NCBI GenBank assembly: GCA_004563405.1
Contig: SFTH01000017.1
Span: 1-60,069, forward strand
Source: a bacterium
Lineage (GTDB): Bacteria > Bacillota > Clostridia > Christensenellales > Aristaeellaceae
DNA length: 60,069 nt
Direction: 5' to 3'
In this document: positions 6,412-15,591 of the stretch, in pieces
Position numbering within the stretch: position 1 is the first letter of the stretch
How the letters are laid out: each line of letters begins with the position of its first letter
Notes under the pieces: model-generated
The model's input: the letters and a program-made list of their open reading frames with translations, nothing else
What the model was told of the DNA's origin: nothing
The model's database searches: none
Made by a program: the position numbers and the translations under genes

Positions 6412-7994
6412 GCTTCTTCCTCTGTGTGTCGAATGAGCGCCTCCGCGCAGCGCAGGCCGTCCACCGCAGCGGAGAGTATGCCGCCGGCGTAGCCCGCGCC
6501 CTCGCCGCAGGGATAGAGACCCCGCACGCTCAGGGAGTGAAGCTCCGCGCCGCGGGTGATGCGCACCGGGGAGGACGAGCGCGTCTCCACGCCGGTGAGC
6601 ACCGCGCCGGGATGGCCGAAGCCGCGGAGCTTGCGGTCGAACAGGGCGATGGCCGCGCGCATGTCGGCGGCCACATAGTCGGGCAGGCACCGGGCGAGGT
6701 CCGTCCAGTTCACGCCGGGGCGGTAGCTGGGGCGCACGTCCGCGCCGTTCGCGGAGGGCCGGCCGGCCAGAAAGTCTCCGACCAGCTGGGCGGGCGCGCG
6801 GTAGTCGCCGCCGCCGGCCTCGAAGGCCGCCCGCTCCCACTTCTGCTGGAAGCGCACGCCCGCCAGCGGGTCGTCCCCGCCGTAGTCTCCCGGCCCGACG
6901 GACACCAGCAGCGCGCTGTTGGCGTTTTCGCCGTCCCGGGCGAAGAGGCTCATGCCGTTGACCGCCACGCCGCTCTCCTCCGAGGCCGCCGCGACCACCT
7001 GGCCGCCGGGGCACATGCAGAAGGTGTAGGCCGCGCGGCCGTCCGGCAGGTGGCAGCTGAGCTTGTAGTCCGCCGCGCCCAGGGCCGGATGCCCCGCCGC
7101 CGCGCCGTACTGGGCCCGGTTCACCAGCGCCTGCCGGTGCTCGATGCGCGCGCCGATGGAGAAGGGCTTCTGCTCCATGAACACGCCCGCGTCCAGCAGC
7201 ATCTGGAAGGTGTCCCGGGCGCTGTGGCCGATGGCCAGAATCAGCGCGTCCGCGTCGACGTCCGCGCCTCCGGCGCGCACGCCCGTCAGGCGTCCGCCCT
7301 CGACGCGCAGGCCGTCGAGCTTCGTCTCGAAGCGCACCTCGCCCCCCAGGCGGCGGATCTCCTCGCGCAGGTTTTTGACCACGGCGCGCAGGCGGTCGGT
7401 GCCGATGTGGGGCTTGGCCTCGTAGAGGATCTCCTCCGGCGCGCCCATGCGCGCAAAGGTCTCCAGCACCTCCCGGCAGCGGGGGTCCTTGATGCCGCTG
7501 TTGAGCTTGCCGTCGGAGAAGGTGCCCGCGCCGCCCTCGCCGAACTGCACGTTGCTGGTCGGATCGAAGCCGCCGCCCGCCCAGAATTTTTCCACGTCCG
7601 CCGTGCGCGCGTCCACGTCCCGTCCCCGCTCCAGCACAAGCGGGCGCAGCCCCGCCTGGGCCAGCCGCAGCGCGGCGAACAGCCCCGCCGGGCCCATGCC
7701 CGCCACCACCGGGCGATGCTTTCCGGGCCGGACCTGGCGAACCGGCTCCGCCGCCTCCGGGGGCGGCAGGAGCTGTGCGTTGCGGGGCAGGTGCGCCGGG
7801 GCGCGCGTCAGCTCCACGTCCAGCGTGAGGGAAAAGTGGACGTCCCGCTTGTCGCGGGCGTCCACGGATTTTCGGAACAGCCGCACGGAGCGGATCTCCT
7901 GCGCGGGCAGCTTCAGCGCCCGGGCCGCGAGGCGTTCCAGCGGCGCTTCCACGTCGTTCAGACTCTGCCGAAGCTGGGATATGCGTATCGTCAT
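6408..7994 (-). CDS. FAD-dependent dehydrogenase (COG2509-like)
   Basis: The start MTIRISQLRQ at 7994 follows AGGAG at 7 nt and overlaps the previous stop (ATGA). The 528-residue product has an N-terminal about 90-residue alpha/beta domain typical of this family, then an FAD Rossmann motif (GMGPAGLFAALRLAQAG), NVQFGEGGAGTFSDGKL, and a C-terminal FAD-binding GLYPCGEGAGYAGG. FMCPGGQV is also typical. These proteins are predicted oxidoreductases with no defined substrate. It sits in a tightly coupled operon between a second flavoprotein and the HAD-TPK fusion. Confidence 0.88.
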   Translation of the reverse strand: MTIRISQLRQSLNDVEAPLERLAARALKLPAQEIRSVRLFRKSVDARDKRDVHFSLTLDVELTRAPAHLPRNAQLLPPPEAAEPVRQVRPGKHRPVVAGMGPAGLFAALRLAQAGLRPLVLERGRDVDARTADVEKFWAGGGFDPTSNVQFGEGGAGTFSDGKLNSGIKDPRCREVLETFARMGAPEEILYEAKPHIGTDRLRAVVKNLREEIRRLGGEVRFETKLDGLRVEGGRLTGVRAGGADVDADALILAIGHSARDTFQMLLDAGVFMEQKPFSIGARIEHRQALVNRAQYGAAAGHPALGAADYKLSCHLPDGRAAYTFCMCPGGQVVAAASEESGVAVNGMSLFARDGENANSALLVSVGPGDYGGDDPLAGVRFQQKWERAAFEAGGGDYRAPAQLVGDFLAGRPSANGADVRPSYRPGVNWTDLARCLPDYVAADMRAAIALFDRKLRGFGHPGAVLTGVETRSSSPVRITRGAELHSLSVRGLYPCGEGAGYAGGILSAAVDGLRCAEALIRHTEEEA

Positions 7995-9238
7995 GGTTGT
8001 ACTCCTGCGAAGTTCGTCTTGCCCGTACAGCGCCTCAGAATCTCCCGGGCCGCGAGATGCGCGGAGGCCCAGGCCCATTGCAGGTTGAAGCCGCCGCAGT
8101 CGCCGTCCACGTCCAGCACTTCGCCCGCGGCGAACAGGCCGGGCGCGAGGCGGGATTCCAGCGTGTCCGGCCGGAAGCCGGAGAGCGCCGCGCCGCCGCA
8201 GGTCACCTGGGCCTGGTCAAAGCCCAGCGTGCCCCGCACATCGAGGGTCCAGCCGGTGAGCGCATCCCGGATGGCGCGGCGCTGGTCCGGGCGCAGCTCC
8301 TCCGCCCGCAGGGAGAGGGGCTGCACGCCCGCCTGCTTCACCAGCACCTGGCCCAGCCGCCTGGGCACGACGCCGCTCAGAAAGTCCTCCATCGTCCGCT
8401 GGGGCAGGTCCCGCGCCCGGCGTTCGATGCAGTCCTCCGGCGCGCCGGGCAGGAAGTTCAGCCGGAGCGCGCAGCGCTGTCCCCGGTGCATGGCGAGGTT
8501 GACCTCCCGGGCGAGCTGCATGGCCGCGATGCCGGACACGCCGCTCTCGGCAAAGAGGATCTCGCCCGCCTCCCGGCGCTGCGCCCGGCCGCTGCACAGC
8601 AGCGTCAGCTCCCCGTGCATGCGGATGCCCTTGAGGGCGCGCACGGCCTCCGGGTCCGTTTTGAGCGCCGCGATGGCCGGAAGCCGGGGCTCGATGCGGT
8701 GCCCCAGCTCCTCCAGCAGGCGGTAGCCGCCAGGGCCGCCGCCCAGCTTTGGCGCGGCCATGCCGCCCGGAGCGGCGAGCACGAAGTCCGCTTCCGCGCT
8801 GCGGCCGTCCGCGGCGAGGATGCGAAAGCCCTTGCCCCGACGCAGCAGCTTCACGACTTCAAATTCCGTCTCGATGCGCGCGCCGGCCTCCGCGGCGCTC
8901 AGGCGCAGCGCGTCCAGCACGCCCGCGGCCTGGTTGCTCAGGGGATACACCCGCCCCGCCTCGTCCGGGGCGCAAAGAAGGCCGATGGATTCAAACCAGG
9001 CCACCGCCGCCCGGGGCGGCAGCGCCTCCAGCGCGGCGCGCACATGGCGCGCGTCGCCGTGGTAGTCCGCCGGGGAGGCGTTCAGATTGCTCAGATTGCA
9101 GCGGCCGTTGCCCGTGGAGAGGAGCTTGCGCCCCACCCGGGGCTGCTTTTCCAGCAGGAGCGTCTCCACGCCCTCGCGGGCGAGCAGGCACGCGGCGAAC
9201 AGGCCCGCGGCGCCGCCGCCGATGATCGCCGCCCTCAC
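7991..9238 (-). CDS. HI0933/YhiN-family flavoprotein
   Basis: A GTG start at 9238 overlaps the helicase stop (GTGA). The 415-residue product opens directly with the dinucleotide-binding motif IIGGGAAGLFAACLLAREG and continues with GRKLLSTGNGRCNLSN, the hallmark of the HI0933/YhiN family. It ends with FAAGEVLDVDGDCGGFNLQ, the second FAD-binding region. The family includes BaiN, a flavoprotein of bile-acid 7-dehydroxylating bacteria, but most members have no known substrate. The longer frame upstream lies within the helicase gene and lacks homology, so GTG is preferred. Confidence 0.88.
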   Translation of the reverse strand: MRAAIIGGGAAGLFAACLLAREGVETLLLEKQPRVGRKLLSTGNGRCNLSNLNASPADYHGDARHVRAALEALPPRAAVAWFESIGLLCAPDEAGRVYPLSNQAAGVLDALRLSAAEAGARIETEFEVVKLLRRGKGFRILAADGRSAEADFVLAAPGGMAAPKLGGGPGGYRLLEELGHRIEPRLPAIAALKTDPEAVRALKGIRMHGELTLLCSGRAQRREAGEILFAESGVSGIAAMQLAREVNLAMHRGQRCALRLNFLPGAPEDCIERRARDLPQRTMEDFLSGVVPRRLGQVLVKQAGVQPLSLRAEELRPDQRRAIRDALTGWTLDVRGTLGFDQAQVTCGGAALSGFRPDTLESRLAPGLFAAGEVLDVDGDCGGFNLQWAWASAHLAAREILRRCTGKTNFAGVQP

Positions 9239-11376
9239 AGCACGATCCCCAGCTCTTTGATGAGCTTTCCGCCGCCCAGCAGCGCCACCGAGTGGAGCGC
9301 CCGGGAGCAGGCGGTGTAGAGCCTGCGGCGCTCCGCGTCGTCCAGCTCCACATCGGGCCAGACCACGATCACCGCGTCGAACTCCATACCCTTGACCTGC
9401 CGGTAGCATGCCACCACGTTGTCCGTGCTCTCATAGTTCAGATCGGCCTCGCCGCCGTCCAGCCGGTACACGTTCTCCAGCTTTGCGGACAGGGAGTCCG
9501 CCTGGGCCCGGGTGCGGGTGACGACGGCGATGGAGCCGTAGCCCTTCTCCCGCAGCCGCTTGAGCTCCTGATGGAGCAGAGATTCGGAGTACTGGGCCAC
9601 CAGGGGCATATCGCCCTCCCGGCCGAAGGGATTCAGCCGGTCGCCGCCGGGCAGCAGCGCGTTGCACAGCCGGGTGATGGGCAGGGTGGAGCGGTAGCAG
9701 CGGGTGAGCCGGAACACCGGCGCGTCCTGCGCGTCGAAGCACTCGCCCCAGTTCTCCGGCGCGCAGGGGGGCATGCCGGGGCAGGTGCGCTGCATGGGAT
9801 CGCCCAGCAGCGTGACCCGGGCGTTGGGGAAGTAGGCGTGCAGGAGCGCAAGCTCCGTCTCGGAGTAGTCCTGGCACTCGTCCACCAGAAGGTGATACAC
9901 CGTCTTGTCCGGCGCGACGAAGCCCAGCTTCACCAGCAGGTAGGCCTGGGCCGCCGCGTCCTCCCACCAGAGCAGGCCCGCGTCCCGGTTCTCGAAGAAG
10001 GCGTCCCGCAGGGCCCTGGGCGCGCCCTTCATGGCCTCCTGCTCGAGCGTCCAGCCCGTCACCGTGGTCAGCTTGCGCAGCTGGGCGCGCACGCCCTGAA
10101 GCTGCTGGGAGGCGGCCATGCGGGAGACGAAGGTCAGCTCCCGGCCGGAGTACCTGCCGGCGTAGCTCTGCTCGTACTGGCGGATGAGCTTCTCCTCCCA
10201 GCTGGCCATGCGACTGTCCAGCGTGGCCTTCATCCGCTCCACCCGCTGGGCGGGCGTGAGCAGGGAAAATTCATTTTTGTACATCCGCCGCAGCTCCTCC
10301 CGGCGGATGAGCGTCTGGTCGTCCATGCGCACGTTGCCGAAGTTCGGGCCGAAGGTGGAGAAGGACTCCGCGGTCTTGCGCAGGGAGCGCATGAACTCCG
10401 CTCCGGTCTTGTAGGCCACGGAGGCAAAGCGCAGCTCCGCGTCGCCCGGAACCAGGCCGTCCATCTGCTCGGCCAGGGGCTCGACTTTGCGGTCCAGAAT
10501 GTGCTCCACCAGCTCCCGCATGGTGCGGGCGCGGATGCTCTCCTCGCCCAGCTCCGGCAGCACGTTGGACACATACTCCGAAAAGGCCGTGCTGGGGGAA
10601 ATGATCTGGATTTTGCTGGCGTCCAGCAGATCCCGGCGGCGGTACATCAGAAACGCCGCGCGGTGCATGGCCACGCTGGTCTTTCCGCTGCCCGCGCCGC
10701 CCACCACGCACACCACCGGCGCGTCGTCGGTGCGGATGGCGGCGTTCTGCTCGGCCTGTATGGTGGCCACGATCTGGCGCATGTGGCGGCTGGTGGCCCC
10801 GGAGAGGATGTCCAGCAGCATGGAATCGTCGATGGAGAGCTGGGTGTCCACGTAGTACTTCAGCTGCCCGTTTTCCATGCGGTACTGCCGCTTGAGGGTC
10901 ATTTTGCCCACGATTCTGCCGGAGGGGCTGTCGTAGGACACGTCGCCTGGCATGGAGTCGTAGTACAGGCTGCACACCGGCGCGCGCCAGTCGTGCACCA
11001 GCAGGCCGCCCTTCTCGTCCTCCAGGCTGTACAGGCCGATGACGATCTTCTCCAGCTCCTGCGACCCCTCCTCGATGAAGTCCACCCGGGCGAAGAAGGG
11101 ATTCATCAGCATCCGGCGGTAGCGCTCGGCCATGTTCAGCGTGAACTCCCGGCGCGCGGCGAAGCGGTCCACCTCCACGCTGAGCTGCTCCATGTCCTGC
11201 ACGGAGAGCTGGGTGGGGCGCACGCGCAGCTCCTCCCAGGCGTCCGCGATGATCGCGCGTATGGATTCCGAATGGCTGCCGGAAATCCGATCCGCCTGTT
11301 CAATGATGGCCAGCAGGAGCTGCTGCACCCGCGCGGTGTACGCCTGCTCCTGTTGCATGTCCCGAAGCTGATCCAT
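9235..11376 (-). CDS. helD: HelD-like UvrD/Rep-family helicase
   Basis: A 713-residue superfamily 1 ATPase. The ATG at 11376 follows GGGAGG at 8 nt. The long N-terminal helical arm (1-100) precedes DWRAPVCSLYYD and a Walker A (GGAGSGKT, 226-233). The helicase core continues with LLVDECQDYSETE (Walker B), TLLGDPMQ and CYRSTLPI, ending with YTACSRALHSVAL. The long N-terminal arm and the spaced Walker A fit HelD, which strips stalled RNA polymerase from DNA, better than repair helicases. First gene of a four-gene overlapping operon. A TATAAT lies at 11413-11408 (minus) with a poor -35. Confidence 0.85.
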   Translation of the reverse strand: MDQLRDMQQEQAYTARVQQLLLAIIEQADRISGSHSESIRAIIADAWEELRVRPTQLSVQDMEQLSVEVDRFAARREFTLNMAERYRRMLMNPFFARVDFIEEGSQELEKIVIGLYSLEDEKGGLLVHDWRAPVCSLYYDSMPGDVSYDSPSGRIVGKMTLKRQYRMENGQLKYYVDTQLSIDDSMLLDILSGATSRHMRQIVATIQAEQNAAIRTDDAPVVCVVGGAGSGKTSVAMHRAAFLMYRRRDLLDASKIQIISPSTAFSEYVSNVLPELGEESIRARTMRELVEHILDRKVEPLAEQMDGLVPGDAELRFASVAYKTGAEFMRSLRKTAESFSTFGPNFGNVRMDDQTLIRREELRRMYKNEFSLLTPAQRVERMKATLDSRMASWEEKLIRQYEQSYAGRYSGRELTFVSRMAASQQLQGVRAQLRKLTTVTGWTLEQEAMKGAPRALRDAFFENRDAGLLWWEDAAAQAYLLVKLGFVAPDKTVYHLLVDECQDYSETELALLHAYFPNARVTLLGDPMQRTCPGMPPCAPENWGECFDAQDAPVFRLTRCYRSTLPITRLCNALLPGGDRLNPFGREGDMPLVAQYSESLLHQELKRLREKGYGSIAVVTRTRAQADSLSAKLENVYRLDGGEADLNYESTDNVVACYRQVKGMEFDAVIVVWPDVELDDAERRRLYTACSRALHSVALLGGGKLIKELGIVL

Positions 11377-11530
11377 GATGTTGCCTCCCCGTCGGTCGAT
11401 TTCAATAATTATAGCATGGGCGCGCGGAAAAGGAAAGAACAAAAAGCGGGAACCTGTGGCCCTCCGGGCACGTCAAAGCTGGGAAATGCTGGATTCATGC
11501 GAAAAAACGCGGGTTTCAACCGGAAAGTGC

Positions 11531-11559
11531 TTTACTTTTCGGTTGAATTCCCGCATAAT
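11531..11559 (+). promoter_or_regulatory. Promoter of yitT-like gene
   Basis: TTTACT (11531-11536), 17-bp spacer, CATAAT (11554-11559). The predicted start near 11566 leaves a leader of about 20 nt with GGAGGG before the GTG at 11585, which argues against the ATG at 11558. Confidence 0.6.
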
Positions 11560-11584
11560 GGGATTGAAACGGAGGGAAAAGACC

Positions 11585-12445
11585 GTGCAGTTCGAACCCC
11601 GGCGCGACGCGCGGCGGCTGACGATGATCGCCTTTGCCGCCCTGGTCAGCGCCTTCAACATCCGCAGTTTTGTCCGCAGCGCGGGGCTGTTCCCCGGCGG
11701 CTTTTCGGGCCTTACGCTGCTGCTGCAATCCATCTTCCAGACCTATCTGGGCATAAGCCTTCCCTACACGCTAGTGAACCTGCTGCTCAACGCCGTTCCG
11801 GCGGCCATCAGCTTTCACTTCATCGGCCGGAAGTTCACGCTGCTCTCCTGCGCCTATCTGGTGCTCAGCAGCGTGCTGGTGGATCTGATTCCCGGGGTGA
11901 CGCTGACCAACAACAGCCTGCTGCTGAGCGTGTTCGGCGGCATCATCGGCGGCTTCGCGGTCTCCGTGTGCCTGAACGCGGACGCCACCAGCGGCGGCAC
12001 GGACTTCATTTCCATCGCCCTGTCCGAGCGCCGCGGAATCGACGCGTTCAACTTTGTGCTGGCGGGCAACGTGGTCATGCTCTGCGTCGCGGGCCTGCTC
12101 TTTGGCTGGGAGCGCGCGCTGTACTCCATCGTCTACCAGTTCACCAGCACCCAGGTGATCCACGCGCTGTTCACCCGCTACCAGAAGCAGACCCTGCTGA
12201 TCGTCACCGGAAATCCCCAGAGGGTGTACGACGTGATCCGGGAATCCACCCACCACGCCGCGACGCTCTTCAGGGGGGAGGGGCTCTACGAGCAGGAGGA
12301 GCGCTTCATGATCTACTCGGTGGTCTCCCGGGCGGAGGCGCGCGATCTGGTGCGCAAGGTGCGCGCGGTCGATCCCCAGGCCTTCATCAACTCCATCCGA
12401 ACCCAATCGCTCACGGGCCGCTTCTACCAGCGCCCGAACGATTGA
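11585..12445 (+). CDS. YitT-family membrane protein
   Basis: The GTG at 11585 is 8 nt after GGAGGG. The 286-residue product has five to six membrane segments covering residues 8-190 (YitT_membrane, DUF161), including FPGGFSGLTLLLQ and the family motif LNADATSGGTDFI. A soluble C-terminal DUF2179 domain follows (about 200-275: IVTGNPQRVYDVIRE, HHAATLFRGEGLY). The function is unknown, though related proteins are common in Firmicutes. It is followed after 39 bp by the secreted acidic protein. Confidence 0.9.
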   Translation: MQFEPRRDARRLTMIAFAALVSAFNIRSFVRSAGLFPGGFSGLTLLLQSIFQTYLGISLPYTLVNLLLNAVPAAISFHFIGRKFTLLSCAYLVLSSVLVDLIPGVTLTNNSLLLSVFGGIIGGFAVSVCLNADATSGGTDFISIALSERRGIDAFNFVLAGNVVMLCVAGLLFGWERALYSIVYQFTSTQVIHALFTRYQKQTLLIVTGNPQRVYDVIRESTHHAATLFRGEGLYEQEERFMIYSVVSRAEARDLVRKVRAVDPQAFINSIRTQSLTGRFYQRPND

Positions 12446-12484
12446 CATATCCCCCCCGGAAATTTGTAAAGGAGGACAAACACC

Positions 12485-14431
12485 ATGATGAATACCCTTC
12501 TGTCGATTCTGGTCTGCATCGCCATGCTGTGCAGCGGAACCGGCGCGCTCCCGGCCCAGCCGGAGTCCGCCACCACCTGGACGCTGCGCAACCTGAGTAT
12601 CGACCTGAACGGCGAGTCCGTGACCCTCGATCCCGAGGTGCGCATCACCACCGCCGCCGGCGCGGAGAAGATGCAGCTGCACTTCGAGGTGCTCAGCGGC
12701 GAGGACGTGCTGATGCCTGTTTCCGGCGAAATCACCCCGGAAGCCATCCGCTTCGCGTTGGGCCGCGGCGAGCAGGCCTACACCGTGACCGACGCCACTC
12801 TGACCGAGCTGATGGATCTGAACGAGGAGGACGCGCAGGCGATTGCGTTGGTGACCGGCCTCATCGGAGACTATTGCGCGCTGCTCAACCGCAGCTCCAC
12901 CGATGCGGAGTTTGCCCGGGAGATGAGCAATGTGGCCCTTCAGGCGATGATCGACGCCTGTGGCGCGCAGGCCGAGGAGACCGAGGTGGAGGTCTACGGC
13001 GAGTTCTATCCGGCGCAGATGTACAAACTGGATCTGGATCTGCGCAGCGCCCTTGGCATGCTGGACGAACTGCGCACCTGCGGAATTGACGAGTTCGAGG
13101 CGCTGGTGGAAGATCTGGCCGGACTGTGCGCCCTGGCGCTGGGCGAGGAGATGGAGTTCACCAGCTTTGCCGCCCTCGCGGATGAGATGGACGGCGTGGA
13201 GGTCTCCTATCCCATGACCCTGACCATGATGCAGCAGGACGACCTCGCCTACAGCTTCATGGCCTACTCCGCCGCCATCGAGGGCGAGGAGTTCATGCAG
13301 ATGAACGCGGAGGCCATCGCCCAGGACGAGGAGACCGAGGTCAACATGATCCTCAACGGCGACATGGACGGCACGAGCGTCACCTACAATCTGTCGATGG
13401 AGATGACCGGCCCCTACAACGCGCCGGAAGATGTGAGCGTGGATCTGGCCATGGGCACCGTCAACGATTCCAGCGAGACCTATGAAGGGGACGCGATGGA
13501 CGAATCCGGCGAGAGCGTGTCCCACCTGTATGAGAGCCATGAGGAGACCATCGTCCACATGTCCATGGAAACGTGGAAGGTGGACGGCATGGATGTGTCC
13601 GACGTCAGCGTCAGCGTGAACAACAGCTACACCTCCTCCACCGACGGCGAAGAGAACTACAGCTACGAAAACACCGTGCGGCTGGAGGGCGATTCGGAGG
13701 ACTATGCCGAGGAGGACGGCAGCGTGACCACCGATGTGAGCCTGAGCCTGGAGGTGGATGGCGAGACCATGGAGCTGTCCTTTGATCTCAACCGCACCGA
13801 GGGCGCGGCGGTGGACTACTTTGCGGGCCTGACGACCTGCGAGATCGACGCTGAGATGGACGATGAGAGCCCGGCCTACGGCATGCTCAGCTCCGACGCC
13901 ATGGGCTTTGCCGCCGACGCGATGCAGCTGAGCTCCGACGAGAGCGTGATCGCGCTGATGGAGCTGATGGGCATGAGCACCGTGGAGGACGGAGACGTTG
14001 ATCCCTACGACGGCGATTCCTACGATTACGATGATGACGATTATGACGACGATGACGGGGAGAGCGTCTCCAGCCTGGAGGAGGCCGCCGGTATCTTTGC
14101 CGGAAACGTTCCCGACTTTGAGACGCCCGAGGGCTTCGTCCTTGAAAGCGTGGATGCGAGCGAGGACATGTTGACCGCGAGCTACTATGGCGACGCGGGC
14201 GGCTTTTCGCTGAACGCGTTCAGTTACGCCTCCGATTCGACGACCTACTACGCGATGAACGGCGGCGCGTTGGAGTCGGCGGAGCGCATGGCGGAAGTGA
14301 CCAGCTACGACGGCGAGAGCATTGATTCCGTCACCCTGTACGGGCCTGAGGGAACGCTGTACTTCTACTTCTCCCTCGAGGACGCGAGCCAGGAGGCCGT
14401 GGAGGCCATTCTGGCGGGCCTGAAGGGCTGA
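12485..14431 (+). CDS. Large secreted acidic protein of unknown function
   Basis: A strong AAAGGAGG precedes the ATG at 12485. The 648-residue product has a signal peptide (cleavage near residue 24) and no membrane anchor, lipobox or sorting signal. The mature protein is very acidic, rich in Glu, Asp, Met, Ser and Thr, with repeating beta-like units (SVSVNNSYTS, DVSLSLEVDGETMELSFDL). A nearly pure Asp/Tyr run at about residues 500-520 (for example DYDDDDYDDDD) could bind divalent metal. The ending resembles small secreted-domain repeats, but no known family was recognised. Confidence 0.8.
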   Translation: MMNTLLSILVCIAMLCSGTGALPAQPESATTWTLRNLSIDLNGESVTLDPEVRITTAAGAEKMQLHFEVLSGEDVLMPVSGEITPEAIRFALGRGEQAYTVTDATLTELMDLNEEDAQAIALVTGLIGDYCALLNRSSTDAEFAREMSNVALQAMIDACGAQAEETEVEVYGEFYPAQMYKLDLDLRSALGMLDELRTCGIDEFEALVEDLAGLCALALGEEMEFTSFAALADEMDGVEVSYPMTLTMMQQDDLAYSFMAYSAAIEGEEFMQMNAEAIAQDEETEVNMILNGDMDGTSVTYNLSMEMTGPYNAPEDVSVDLAMGTVNDSSETYEGDAMDESGESVSHLYESHEETIVHMSMETWKVDGMDVSDVSVSVNNSYTSSTDGEENYSYENTVRLEGDSEDYAEEDGSVTTDVSLSLEVDGETMELSFDLNRTEGAAVDYFAGLTTCEIDAEMDDESPAYGMLSSDAMGFAADAMQLSSDESVIALMELMGMSTVEDGDVDPYDGDSYDYDDDDYDDDDGESVSSLEEAAGIFAGNVPDFETPEGFVLESVDASEDMLTASYYGDAGGFSLNAFSYASDSTTYYAMNGGALESAERMAEVTSYDGESIDSVTLYGPEGTLYFYFSLEDASQEAVEAILAGLKG

Positions 14432-14471
14432 GGCGCCTGAAGAGAACCAGAATTGCATAAGAATGCACAAT

Positions 14472-14547
14472 GCGGCGGAGGACGATTGTCCTCCGCCGCG
14501 GTGCGTCGATGGGGATTTTTGACGCATCAAAGGATGCCCCTCGTTTT
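14472..14547 (+). terminator. Hairpin region after the secreted protein gene
   Basis: A perfect 12-bp stem (GCGGCGGAGGAC / GTCCTCCGCCGC, loop GATT, 14472-14499) is followed by a short GCATC-AAAG-GATGC hairpin and TTTTTT at about 14542. Either could end the upstream transcript. Nothing else is seen in 14432-14623. Confidence 0.5.
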
Positions 14548-14623
14548 TTCCGCGCAGACTCCGCTCCTCCGCCGCAGGCGCTGCGTCCACGGCGGATTCG
14601 CCTTCCGGAGCGCAAATCTGCAC

Positions 14624-15382
14624 CTACTGCGCCGCCGGGGTGGACATGGCCGCCTCCACCGGGCCGATGCGCTCGGCGAGGGTCTCGCAGAAGGGGCCGA
14701 TCTCCCGGGCCCGGGCCTCCTCAGGCAGGGCCAGAAAGTCCTTGATGGGCGCGATGAGCTCCGCCGCGGCGCCGCTCAGGCGCAGGCGTTCCTCCAGCCC
14801 CCGGCGCTCCCGGAAGTAGCGGGTGATGGTGTCGCAGGCCCGGGCCAGCTCCGCGTCTCCGGCGCGCTGGGCCTCGGTCACCATCTGGTCGCAGGAGGCG
14901 CCCAGATCGCTGCGGGCGCGGTGGTTCACCTGGGGCGCGTCGCAGTTCACGCCCTCGCTGTTGAGCCGGTCCACCAGGGCGCGCACATACTCCGGGCGGC
15001 TCTTGATGACCGCGCGGTACTTGTTCTGGTAGCGCAGCATCAGGCTGTGGTCGCCGCCGGAGAGCTTTTGCAGGCAGCTGCGCACGCTCTGTCCCTCCGC
15101 GCGGGCCACCAGCACCTGCTCCATCAGCCAGTCCACCTCCGGCTGGGTGAAGGGCACGAAGCGCGCGGCGCGCTCCTGGCTGTCCTCCCGGTTGCGCACC
15201 TGGGCGTAGTAGTAATTGCGTATGCTGTTGGGCCGCCGTCCGGTCTGCTGGGCGATGCGCTCGAACACCGCCTTCAGCGGCAAGCCCTGCCTTTGCGCCT
15301 CGTCGGCGGTCTCCCACAGGAGCCTGTTTTCGCTCTCGCTCCAGCCCGACCGCCTGCCCGTTTTGGAAATGACCTGCTCCAT
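14624..15382 (-). CDS. Myb/SANT-like DNA-binding protein
   Basis: The ATG at 15382 follows GGAGGA. The 252-residue product has two tryptophan-containing helical repeats: residues of about 12-65 (SGWSESENRLLWETADEA ... GRRPNSIRNYYYAQV) and about 74-130 (VPFTQPEVDWLMEQV ... RYQNKYRAVI). This matches the Myb-like layout of RsfA-type regulators from spore-formers. The C-terminal 110 residues are helical and less conserved. It is probably a transcription factor, perhaps acting in sporulation given the organism, but no target is visible. It is divergent from luxS with 209 bp between them. Confidence 0.75.
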   Translation of the reverse strand: MEQVISKTGRRSGWSESENRLLWETADEAQRQGLPLKAVFERIAQQTGRRPNSIRNYYYAQVRNREDSQERAARFVPFTQPEVDWLMEQVLVARAEGQSVRSCLQKLSGGDHSLMLRYQNKYRAVIKSRPEYVRALVDRLNSEGVNCDAPQVNHRARSDLGASCDQMVTEAQRAGDAELARACDTITRYFRERRGLEERLRLSGAAAELIAPIKDFLALPEEARAREIGPFCETLAERIGPVEAAMSTPAAQ

Positions 15383-15521
15383 GTCGCTCTTCCTCCAAAG
15401 CTTTGATGATTTAGAGTATGCACTTCGTGTGCGATAAATATACCCGGGGCAAACATCTTCAAAAGTTTTTCACAAGTTAAGGAACGCGCAAGAATGATCA
15501 AAAAATCTTGCCGCTATCCGC

Positions 15522-15549
15522 TTGACTTCCCGCGCGCTTTCCATACAAT
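15522..15549 (+). promoter_or_regulatory. Promoter of luxS
   Basis: TTGACT (15522-15527), 16-bp spacer, TACAAT (15544-15549), about 42 bp before the ATG. Confidence 0.75.
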
Positions 15550-15591
15550 AGTATATAGACCTGCAACAGCAAATTCTCCGGGAGGCGCGAT

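Noticed and set aside
9292..13089. Very long open frame on the plus strand across the helD region
   Set aside because: It is antisense to helD and runs through the start of yitT and the secreted protein gene in another frame. Its composition (His/Gly/Ala/Arg-rich) is typical of GC-rich shadow frames, with no recognisable domain.
11771..14623. 950-codon minus-strand frame opposite yitT and the acidic secreted protein
   Set aside because: His/Val/Gly-rich shadow translation with no ribosome binding site or domain; the sense genes have signal peptide, membrane helices and start signals.
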